From Anisus vortex (lineage: Eukaryota; Mollusca; Gastropoda; Planorbidae), in NCBI GenBank assembly GCA_949126835.1, contig OX421502.1, positions 36,357,789-36,421,788 on the forward strand: DNA of 64,000 bases. Direction: 5' to 3'. This document shows, piece after piece, positions 34,401-46,500 of the stretch (position 1 is the first letter of the stretch; the number at the start of each line of letters is the position of its first letter). Below the pieces are notes generated by a model, which was not told the DNA's origin, did no database searches, and saw only the letters and a list, made by a program, of their open reading frames with translations. Both the position numbers and the translations under genes were made by a program.

Positions 34401-37400
34401 CTAATGCATTCGCCGTGCCAACAGCCTAGATGTCATCATGCTCTTTTCTTGTAAAAGAGGCTTCAATTGCCTTTATGGCGAGTCTTTCGCGGTGCCACCG
34501 GAAATTGTCTTGCAAAAGTCGGGCAGTAATCCGTAGGTTGCTGACCCCTGCAGTAGTATAGTCCTGTAGTACTTTTTGTGTTTTTCAATAACTTACAAAA
34601 AGACACAGTTCTGTAATAGAGTTAATTTGACTTTTTTTTACATTTCAGCCTTGGGACACAAAGTATGCAACAGAGGTGATTGATACTGCCAAGGAGAAGT
34701 AAGTATTTGATTTATCTCCTGGTCAGTAGATTCTTTGTTTTCACTGGGTCTTATAGCCTTAGTGGTTCTCTCATCTGGGAGTCTCAGCATCATCAGTCAC
34801 GAATGCCTCCAATCTTATTTCATTATTCCAAATGTATTTATTGGACCTTGTGATTGGAGTGTAAAATAATGTAATAAATAAGCCCTGTGGGTAAAATTAT
34901 TCCCCCCCCCTCCTGCCCCATCTTTGCGACTGGGAGCCACCACATTAAAAAGTGACATGACACTAGTAGTAGCTAGTAGCCTTACCATGGCGCTAGTAGT
35001 AGCTAGTAGCCTTACCATGGCGCTAGTAGTAGCTAGTAGCCTTACCATGGCGCTAGTAGTAGCTAGTAGCCTTACCATGACGCTAGTAGCCTTACCATGG
35101 CGCTAGTAGCCTTACCACGGCGCTAGTAGTAGCTAGTAGCCTTACCATGACGCTAGTAGTAGCCTTACCATGACGCTAGTAATAGCTAGTAGCCTTACCA
35201 TGACGCTAGTAGTAGCTAGTAGCTTTACCATGACGCTAGTAGTAGCTAGTAGCCTTACCGTAGCCTTACCATGACGCTAGTAGTAGCTAGTAGCCTTACC
35301 ATGACGCTAGTAGCCTTACCATGGCCTAGTAGCCTTACCATGACGCTAGTAGCCTTACCATGGCCTAGTAGCCTTACCATGGCCTAGTAGCCTTACCATG
35401 ACGCTAGTAGCCTTACCATGACGCTAGTAGCCTTACCATGACGCTAGTAGCCTTACCATGACGCTAGTAGCCTTACCATGACGCTAGTAGCCTTACCATG
35501 ACGCTAGTAGCCTTACCATGACGCTAGTAGCCTTGCCTTACCATGACGCTAGTAGCCTTACCATGACGCTAGTAGCCTTACCATGACGCTAGTAGCCTTA
35601 CCATGACGCTAGTAGCCTTACCATGACGCTAGTAGCCTTACCATGACGCTAGTAGCCTTACCACGATGCTAGTAGCCTTACCATGACGCTAGTAGCCTTA
35701 CCATGACGCTAGTAGCCTTACCATGACGCTAGTAGCCTTACCATGACGCTAGTAGCCTTACCATGATGCTAATAGCCTTACCATGACTCTAGTAGCGTTA
35801 CCATGGCGGGTCGTAGTAATCTCAGAATGGCATCCAAGGTTAATCTCCAAAATATCTTTTTTTTTTTGTCTTTTACTTTTGCAATAGCTTAGGAAGAGAG
35901 AGAGATAGAGACATGGCTAGATACCCCAAGAGCTATTTTGAGCATTGATTACAGTAAATCTCTACATTGCTGATGTGCTGTTAAGCTAATCCTGGAACAA
36001 GACTCAATAAATCAGTGAATGGGGGGGGGGGGGGGGCGGTGAAACATTAAGGATATCCATCTTTAGGATTGTATGTATAAGAATGAGTGTCCAGACAGGG
36101 TTAGTTTTGGACAAAATACTGTTGAAAATTTGCAAAGCAGATTATAGCTGGAACATGTCACCGTTTGTATCTGCTTGAGTTAGGGTCTTACAATTGCAGT
36201 GGTTTGTGTTGTGATAGTTTTTGTATTTTCTGCTCTTTAAGCATTATGTGGATACGTTTTGTAAAGGCATAGATAAGTCATGAGAAGGACATATACAGAC
36301 ACTTGCTGTTGTGACAAGATGACCAACAGTGTTGTTATGTGTTGTTTACTTCTAGTCGTTGGCAACAATAACTAAAGCAATAACAACAAAAATGCAAAGT
36401 CGACAATAATAATAACAGCACAAACAATAATAACAACAAAAAACAGTAATACGCTGTAACAGCAGTATAAACAACAACAGATAATTCAATGACAATACCA
36501 ACATCGAATGATTTTAAAAAGTTCAATTTTAAAAAAGATGTATGCCCGCCCCCTTTCCTTAAACAGCTGCAATTAATATTTTTATTATATAGATAATTCA
36601 ATAGGCAAAGCTCATGTGATATGGGGAGTTAGTTGTTTTTGAAATATTTCTGATGAGTCTGTTTCTCTCTTCTATTTTTCTTTACCTATGAGAAAAGTTT
36701 TTTTGTTGTTGTTGTTTTTTTGTCCATGAAGGATCAGCCTGTTCCATTACTCTCCCCTCACCCAGCAAGTCAACATTAAAAGCTTTCTGAATGTAAACAT
36801 TATCAGAATGTTAACATTATCCCCAATGGTTCTCCATTAAGTCTGATTTATAACAACAGGAAAACAAATAAAAGGGAGGGAAGAAACAACAACAACTGAG
36901 AATTATTGTGTTTGGCTTTGAAATTATTTATAGTTTGGCTTATTGATTATTTATTTTGGCCTGCAAGCTGACTGTTTGTGTCTCAGGATTTTTAATGATA
37001 AAAGATCTGCCTGGCGCTGGAGAAAGATGAGCTGCTAGCCAGTGTGAACTGTTTTTGGTAACTGAGGGTGCATTCTGGGTTTTTGGCAGCACTCTTCTGT
37101 TCGTTATGGGACACGGTGACCGTGCAGCGGCACATTTGACTGGCATACCGAAGGTTCTGGGTACAAATTCCTAGTGGCAACTGGGTGGGAATGGGTTGGT
37201 CACTGGGTTGCATTCTGGGTTTTTGGCAGCACTCTTCTGTTCGTTATGGGGCACGGTGACCGTGCAGCGGCACATTTGACTGGCATACCAAAGGTTCTGG
37301 GTACAAATTCCTAGTATAGGCTGGACATTTTTCCTGTGTCCGGAGGGTGTCCCCTGAGTCTACCCAGCTCTAATAGTTAGGTACCTGACCTTAGTTTGGG

Positions 37401-40400
37401 AAAAGTAAAAGCGACCAAGCATTGTGCTGGCCACACAATTTTCTAGTATGTAATGGCCATGGAAACACCAGTCCTATAGATCAATTTGGTTAGATGAAAT
37501 TACTTTACTTACACCTGATTAGTGGTGTCACTGTATTTAATGAGAACGTGATGTATCGGTATTTGGATATAGTGAGAACTCTACATTTCGGTATTTAGAC
37601 TTTTGCCATATAGTTGCTTCGGCTTCCTGTTTTGTCATTACAATTTATTGTCCTTCCTGTCCATCATGAATGAAGGTTATTTGTCATGTTCAAGTGTTAT
37701 TAAACAAATAATCCTTTACAGTCTCGAAATCCAGTGTATTCTTAAGCATCACCTCGCATAATATTACACCGTAAAACCTCTTATAGTGTTTGACACATTA
37801 TTATGCAAAGAATTCGCAATTGGGTGGGAATGGGTTGGTGGCTTAGATGAATAGATTCAGATGGAGATCTGAAAATGTCTCATATAGACAGATCCATCCA
37901 CAGATACATTGAGCAAGTCACAGATTGACTCACTTAGATTTTACACACAAAAACACATTCATTTTTAGATTTACACATACACATTCATTAGCTTATGTCA
38001 CACTGATCTCTACACACACACACACAAATTCAGTAAGGAAAGATTTTTGCCCACACATTACGTAATCCTCATATAGATTTACACACACACACACATAGAT
38101 AGATCTACACTCCTATATCTACTACACACTGATGTTTCAATGTCTTGTAAACCTCAGGTTCCAAAACGCTCTGGATTCTGGTCTTCTGGAAGTGATTGTT
38201 CCTCCTGCAGGCTTCTATCCAGACCTGAACAATTTAAAAGAAACTTTTGGAGACCCTAAAGAGAGAGTCAAGTAAGTTTTATAAGTTTTTACAATAGGAA
38301 ATTCAAACCTTTACCAGTATATATATATATATAGATAGATAGGTTGATCTTGTCAATGCTAACTTCCTAGATATATATTATGCTCAGCCTATTACTGTAT
38401 TACATTTCTGTATTAATCTGATAAAAAGCCAATTATATCCTTCAAATACCAAATCCCCTTTTAGTCTCATTTCCTTTGATCCCATTAACTTTAAATCTCG
38501 TTCCTGGTTAATTCCCCCATTCCCTCCCCAGTTTTCCCCCTTACTTTCCCCCCAGTTGTTATTTCCCTTGTTTGTTTGTTCTTTTAACCATCCGGCTTGT
38601 TTTACAACAACTGGAAATGAATATTTTAGATTTTCCTCTGGGTGAAAAAAAACAAACAAGCTTAGATCTCCACACATAATACTTGTGTTTCTATAGCAAC
38701 TGTTCAGATACAAAGTTTTTTATTTGTATTGTTTTTTGCTCGTTCTTAGAACATGATAAAACAAAAGATACATCTTTTTTAAATGTCTTAGTGAACACAT
38801 GTTGTTGTTTTTTTTTCTGCCTATTTAGATGGAGAACCAAACAAAATTTAGATTATGCCTTCCTGATGCTGTATGCTAGACCGAAGGCTATTTACTATGT
38901 ACAGGTAGAAACAGTTTTTACTATTGTAATTTCTTTCTTTCTTTCATCACTCTCTATTCTTCTCTAACCTCTCTTCTTTTATGTTAGTTCCTGAGTGGCA
39001 TCCTGGCATGGAATTGGTTCCCTGAACAAAGCATTAAAAACCTACGGTAAACACGGTTGATACAGTTTGGGAAAGTATGGGAAAACTGGATTGATTTTTC
39101 AGGTTTTGGAAAATTGACCAAGGTTTTGGAACCTTTTTTTGAATTTCACTACACTGGACAGAACTGCAGTAAAAAAATAAATAATTTGTCAAACATTAAT
39201 TTTAAAAAAGTGAGCAACCATGTATTTAAAAGCTGTTAATAAAACTCCCATCATGTTTTTTTTTTTTTTGCTTGAATAAATAAAATATCCTCCAGCACTT
39301 TTTAAATGATTTGGACTACCTACACACGCTGCAAGTGAACATTCTAAAATTTCAAACTTGGCGGTGAAAATTGGTTTTTGGATTTAATTTTTTTATAAAT
39401 TGGGGAAAAGTTTGTGAAGAATTTTGGGAAGTTGTAGAGTAAAAACACTTTCTAGAACTTAACATTATTAAAAACACTAATCACAATACAAGACTAGACT
39501 CAAGCCACTGATAAGCCCAAAACGCAATAAACTTCTGTATAGAAGGAAAACATGTATATATATATATATATATATACAAAAGTAAGTATCCTCTTTGATC
39601 CATTAGGCCTGCGAAGAACTTTTACACGTGTCTGTGGCTACGGCATACAAGGTGTATTGTGGTTAGCACAATGCCCATCCTCCTTACTTATCCCCAACTA
39701 GCACAGAAGAGTGTGGTACCTCGGGGATCCTCCTCAAGACCTGAGATAACATTATTTATCAACTACAGCTTACCAAGACCACATGGGAAAGAACAGCAGA
39801 GTCATATTTTGTAAGTTCTTAAGTTTCGGCCCCAGTCAAATATATTGTCATAGATAGTATGTACTGAACCATTTTTCAAGCGAAAAAAAAGCAGCAATAA
39901 CCATAGGAAAGTTATAAAAAAACAACTCTTAGAGAGAAATCTAGGAAAGACCTGATGAACTAGATCACGAAACAGAAGATCTTTGTCAATCGCAAAGTCT
40001 TCTTTCAAGAAAAATATTTTCATTTTAACTTTTTTATATTATTATTGTTAGAAAAATGAGTTGTTGTCTCCTGCACTGGATTAACTATTTTTTTAATCCA
40101 CCAGATGGAGGATGATGTTGTTGCAAAACCTGGCTACCTGTCTATCATGAAAACATTTGCGGCACAGCAGAAAGAGGAATGGATAATGTTAGAATTTTCT
40201 GTGCTGGGTTTTATTGGTGAGTTCAGACCTTCAAATGTTAAAACAACATTTTTTGGGTGTGAGCAGAAAAAGGAATGATCAGATTCAAACATTTTGTTTA
40301 AATAATAAACCGTTAGAGACTTACCTGTTTATTTATTTCTTTGTTTGAATTCCAGGTAAAATGTTCAAGTCATCTGATGTTCCCAAGATTGTGGAATTTT

Positions 40401-40519
40401 TCCTGATGTTTCACGCTGACAAGCCCATTGACTGGCTTATGGATCATTTTCTCTGGGTGAAAGTTTGTAATCCTGAAAAAGATGCAGTAAGTGTAAACAC
40501 AGTTGATTCTTTTCTATTA

Positions 40520-40561
<42 letters not shown>

Positions 40562-43500
40562 CTCTTTCTTTTCTTTAGTTTTATCTTTCTCTTCTTTTTC
40601 CTGTCTTTCTTTTTCAATTTTCCCCCCAGATTCCAATGTGATCTCCATAGGGCCCATTAAACATTGTTCATCAATATTCCCAGATTGTGTGGGCAGCCCA
40701 ATGCCTAGCTGTCTTTACTTTTCCACAACTAATGTCATGCACGTATCAGAGCTGTGTAGTCTCAGGGACACCCTCCAAACCTGGGAAAATTAGTCCATCA
40801 GGATTCAAACCCTGGTACCTTTGGTACGGCGGCCGAGCAGGCTGACCGCCATTGACCATGTGCACCATCAGATTCCATACAGCACCTTAAAGTCTACTAA
40901 AATCAGCTTCAATAGAACTATAACTGTTACAGAATACAAAAGTAAACATTTCTCAATAAATACACAATTGATTGTTTGTTTGTTTGTTTGATTGTTTGTT
41001 TGTTTGATTGTTTGATTGTTTGTTTGTTTGTTTGATTGTTTGTTTGTTTGCCCCACCAGAAACACTGTCAAAGAATGATTCAGTCTGTCAGGAGACGCTT
41101 CAAGCCGTCATTATTTCAACACATTGGAGTGGAATCATCCTTGAGGGGAAAAGTCCAAAAACTGAAGGTATGTAAGAAAAAAATATGTTTTTCTTTGTTC
41201 ATTGGATTTGAATATCTCTATACAAAGAATGTAAAATTGGATTCAATCCTTTGTACTTAATCATAAGTATAAGGATTCAAGTTTAGAAAAAAAAAATATA
41301 TATGTATTTAATTCTTCTGGATGAAAATTTGTAACCCTGAAAAGATATGTAGTGATACCCAGGGGTGAAGCCACAGAGGGGGCTAAGCTCCCCCTGGGAT
41401 TAAAAAAATAATATTTTTTCAACAGATTTTTATAAAAAAATATGTACTTAATTCGCTAAAAAATTTTTAAATGTTTGTCACGCGAAAGCTCAGCACCCCC
41501 CTAGTATTGGGTAAATATTTGTCACGCGAAAGCTCAGCCCCCCCCCCCCTTGTAACAAATTTCTGTCTTTGCCCCTGGTAATACCACAGTTTATTCTTCC
41601 CTCTTACTGTCTCTCATTTGCTCTTTCTGACTCCCTGGTAATACCACAGTTTATTCTTCCCTCTTACTGTCTCTCATTTGCTCTTTCTGACTCCCTGGTA
41701 ATACCACAGTTTATTCTTCCCTCTTACTGTCTCTCATTTGCTCTTTCTGACTCCCTGGTAATACCACAGTTTATTCTTCCCTCTTACTGTCTCTCATTTG
41801 CTCTTTCTGACTCCCTGGTAATACCACAGTTTATTCTTCCCTCTTACTGTCTCTCATTTGCTCTTTCTGACTCCCTGGTAATACCACAGTTTATTCTTCC
41901 CTCTTACTGTCTCTCATTTGCTCTTTCTGACTCCCTGGTAATCCTACCTACATCCTACATCCTACATATCCCGTAGTCTGTTAGACCGTTGGGGCGCCAC
42001 AGATGACATGTAAACCAGCCTCCTCCACTCCTCCCGTCTCTCAGCCGTTCTCATTGCCTCGCACAGTTTTGTACCTGTCCATTCCTTGATATTGTCTTCC
42101 CAACGTTTCTTTGGTCTTCCTCTCTTTCTGCCTCCTCTGGTGGTACCCTGCAGGATAGTCTTTGCAAGCCCGTTGGTTCTGGTGACGTGGCCATACCATT
42201 CCAGTTTTCTTTTCTTGGCTGTGGCCAGCAGGTCTTCATACTCTCCAATTTCCTGTTGTATTCTTTTTCTTATCTGTTCGTTGGTGATATGGTCCCTGTA
42301 ACAGATACCGAGCAGGGTCCTGAAGCATCTCATCTCCATGGCGTTTATCCTATTCTCCAGCTCCGCTGTCAGTGTCCATGACTCGCAAGCATACAAGAAA
42401 ATGGAGAGGACCAGTGAGCGCATCAACCTGATTTTGGTGCTGAGGGCTAGGTTCTTGTCTTTCCATATTGTCTTGAGCCTCTTTAGTGATGCTGTTGTCT
42501 GGGCAATCCTGGACATTATTTCTGGTTTGGAGCCCTCTACGGATACAATAGCTCCTAGGTACTTAAAGCTGCTAACTGTTTCCAAACTCTGCCCACCAAT
42601 CTCGATCTTCGTGGTTATGCCGCTGGTGTTACTAGTCATTAATTTAGTCTTTTCGGCACTGATTTGCATGCCATAGGATGTGGAAGTTTTGTCTAGTCGC
42701 TCCACTAGATTGGCTAATTCTTCCTCACTCCCGGCGAGTCCATCTATATCATCTGCGAATCGAAGGTTGGTGATCCTTCTGCCATTTATGCTGATTGTCC
42801 CTTCATGCTCCTCTAGTGCATCTGACATGATTCTCTCCAGGAAGATGTTGAACAGTGTTGGCGAAAGCAAGCATCCTTGTCGTACTCCAACGGTCGTCCT
42901 GAACCATTCTCCAATGTTGTTGCTGAAGAAGACTGCACTGGTGGCCCTGTCATATAGGCTACGTATCAGCATTGTCAGGTTGTCATTAATATTGTAATGT
43001 TTCATGGTTGCCCATAGGGCTGCGTGCCAGACCCTGTCGAATGCTTTTTTAAAATCAACAAATATATGGTACAAGTGTTGTTGGTGTTGCGCGTGCCTCT
43101 CACAGAGTATTCGCAGGTTAAAGATCTGCTCTGTGGTACTACGTCCCTGCCTGAAGCCTGCCTGTTCTTCCGCAATGATTCTTTCAGCATAAGGTCTGAG
43201 TCGGCTTAGAATTATTTTGAGCATGACCTTGCTTGGGTGGCTTATTAGGCTGATGGTGCGGTAGTTCTGGCATTGTTGAAGGTTGCCTTTCTTGGGGAGG
43301 GTGATGATGAGCGACTGGGTCCATGGTTTAGGCCAGTCTCCAGTTATCCATATTTTATTGCAAATGTTCAATAAGACATTTACCATGGCTTCCCCTCCTG
43401 CTTTCACCAATTCAGCAGGGATGTTATCCACTCCTGCGGCTTTTCCTTTTTGAAGTGCTTGGACTGCTGCTTCCACTTCTGTGCGGAGGATAGGGTAATT

Positions 43501-46500
43501 GTCATTGTCTGTGGCTGGAGGAACGTTTAGTATATCTGGATCTATAGTGATATTGTCATTATATAGTTCCGAGCAGTACTCAGTCCATCTTTTTAAGATA
43601 TCTGGTTCCTCAGTCAGGTTTCTACCATCCTTGTCCTGTATGGTGGTGGTGCGCCCGTGCTTAGTGGTGGTTAGTTCTTTTACTAATTTGTATGCTTTTT
43701 TGCTATTATTCTTCCTTAAACAGTTTTCAATGTCGTTGCACTGTTCTTCGATCCAGTTTTTCTTTGCCCTTTTCATACCTTTCCTAATTGTCTGGTTTAT
43801 TGTTCTGTATTTATTGGCTTCTTCCTGGTCTTTTGTCTTTGTTTTCTTTAGTCGGCGACGCTCGTCACACAGCTCCAGTATGTCTGGTGTTATCCATGGT
43901 TTCCTGGCCGGTCTATGTTTGCCAAGAATCTCTTGAGCTGTGTCGGTCACCACTGTGTTGAAATTGTCGATCAATGTGTCCATGTCCGTAAAATCAGAAT
44001 TTAAGATATTGAGGACTGCAAATTTCCCTCCTATCTTTGCCTGGAAGGCTTCGGCTACTTTAGGATCCTTCAGCTTTTCGAGGTCAAATTTGATCCTGGT
44101 GTACCCTTTTTTCTGTATTCTTTTCAGGTGTAGCCTAAAGGTCATCATAACTAGGTCATGATCGCTTCCAATGTCAGCTCCAGGGAAGCTGCGAGTAATA
44201 CCACAGTTTATTCTTCCCTCTTACTGTCTCTCATTTGCTCTCTCTGACTCTTTCCTTTTCTTTGGTTATAGTATTTTTTATTTTTTTCCCCGTCTTTCTC
44301 TTTAAACATTCCCCATAAATTCCATAAGTAAGGAACCCAGTCGGACTAATCTGATCCATAGGGCCAATGAAACAGTGCTGTCACAGGATGCTGAGGAAAT
44401 ATTATTGTGTTTTTTTCCTATAAGTAAAAAATAGGATACTGAGGAAATTTTTTTTTCCTTGTATGTAAAAAAATTAGGATCGTGACTTTGGCAAAGCTGG
44501 TCTGTACCGAGCTCACGTGAACCCCACAGTGCAACTGGCGTCTTCTCTGAAAACCTACCAGAAGTACACGCTAAGCAAAGCCTACACCGGGGAAACATTC
44601 TTCTGGGCGTCCAACCCTTCCAAAGGAGACATCATTGATTTTAAATTCACTCCACCTATACATATTGAAATGTAAGTAATACTTGGTTGGTATTTTAATA
44701 CTTGGTTGGTATTTTAAGGTATGAGATAAAATGGTATATATAGTATTTTAGTATATGGTGTTATTGATATATACATTTTTTTAAATAAACTAGTTAGAAA
44801 ACATACAACATAATATCATTTAAATACTGTTAGCCAAACACAAGGCTAAACTCTAACGACATTTAAGAGCAGGCTGCAGTAATCTTTGGCATAGAAGTGC
44901 TTCTATAACCACAATAAAACACGTAAAGGTCATATTAAGAATGATCTGCATTAAAATATCTCAAAGAGAATTTTTAAAAAATATTTGTATATACCAAGAC
45001 CACATGGGAAAGAACAGCAGAGTCATATTTTGTAAGTTCTTAAGTTACGGCTCCAGCCATATATATTCTCATAGACAGTATGTACTGAACTATTTTTCAA
45101 GTGAAAAAAAAGCAGCAATAACCATAGGAAAATTGGAAAAGAAAAACAACATGCACAATGACGTAGTCCTTTGTTAACATTGGAATAACTTTTAAACTAC
45201 AAAAGTGTGACTCCTGTCTGCTGTTTCTAGTAGACTCCTGTCTGCTGTTTCTAGTAGACTCCTGTCTGCTGTTTCTAGTAGACTCCTGTCTGCTGTTTCT
45301 AGTAGACTCCTGTCTGCTGTTTCTAGTAGACTCCTGTCTGCTGTTTCTAGTAGACTCCTGTCTGCTGTTTCTAGTAGACTCCTGTCTGCTGTTTCTAGTA
45401 GACTCCTGTCTGCTGTTTCTAGTAGACTCCTGTCTGCTGTTTCTAGTAGACTCCTGTCTGCTGTTTCTAGTAGACTCCTGTCTGCTGTTTCTAGTAGACT
45501 CCTGTCTGCTGTTTCTAAAGGAACCAATCATTCATTGTATGCATTTGCTGGCTTGTTTCAGGTATTTATTCCGCAGTGGCAACATAGATCATCCAGGCGA
45601 CGTGTTCCACAACACGACCATCGAGGTCCTCACACCTGCTCAGATCTCAGACGCAATCAGGCAGCGCATCGTTTCCAGGGCGGGCGTCAGCAAACCCGAG
45701 ATAGACAACACCTCCAGCGGCTTCATCCCCATCGGAAAGTTTGACGACAACGGCCTGGCTAAAGGTGAGCTGCCAGACGAAGTTGGCCTCGTGGATACGC
45801 TCAGGATCCATGTTCATGAGCCATCAGACGCTTGGGTGATTCTGAGTGAGGTAAGATTGATTTATTTTTGTTTCACATTTAATTCTTTAGGCTAATAGTG
45901 ATTCACATTACCTGTGTCAATAGTACTGATGACTGACCCAAGTTTGGATTTTAACTGCTAAGGTATATGAACAGTAGTATTAAATTTTGCTCTTCCACTT
46001 GTTTACTATGTTGTCATTATCATCGCTTGTTTCCTGGGGTCTATCTCACAAATCCCTGTCCTGGGTATAGCCCACAAACAGAGAGCTCTTTAGGCATTTC
46101 GTACATTGTGCCAGTCTATCTGGCTGTCTCGAGTTTTGTCCTATCATTCTGTTTTAAAGTTCAGTTTAAGATTTGTGCTGGTAAAATATTCTGTATCTTG
46201 CTGCAGTTTTCTAGCTTAATAAAATTGCAATATTTTTTGGGTTTAATTGAGTCAAGTTTTTTGTGGGTTTTTTTTAAACACACAAAATCTGACTAGCCTA
46301 ATCCAGGGCACATAACTCCTGATTTGGACCTAAAGCTTTACCATTGCCCAATAGTGAAACAGCTTTACATCATTTCCACACAAGTTCTGCTTTTACCAAT
46401 TCCATGTGTCTATCAAGCTATTTACAGCTGAACTCCACTAGACATATTGTGGTGCCTTCCAATAAGTATGGAGGATGTTAATATGTTATACATTTTCTGT

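Noticed and set aside
41569..41976. 135-codon ORF with 20-residue repeats
   Set aside because: Translation of the perfect 60-bp array in an intron.
42051..43936. Several plus-strand ORFs of 61-145 codons
   Set aside because: Shadows on the opposite strand of the LINE reverse transcriptase.
45097..45531. 144-codon minus-strand ORF with NSRQESTR repeats
   Set aside because: Product of the 24-bp intronic array antisense to the MGAT4 gene.
45851..45895. Read-through end of MGAT4 gene 1 after WVILSE
   Set aside because: A good GTAAGA donor follows, and a phase-matched short exon ending in a stop is found at 46643. The read-through remains a possible alternative end.
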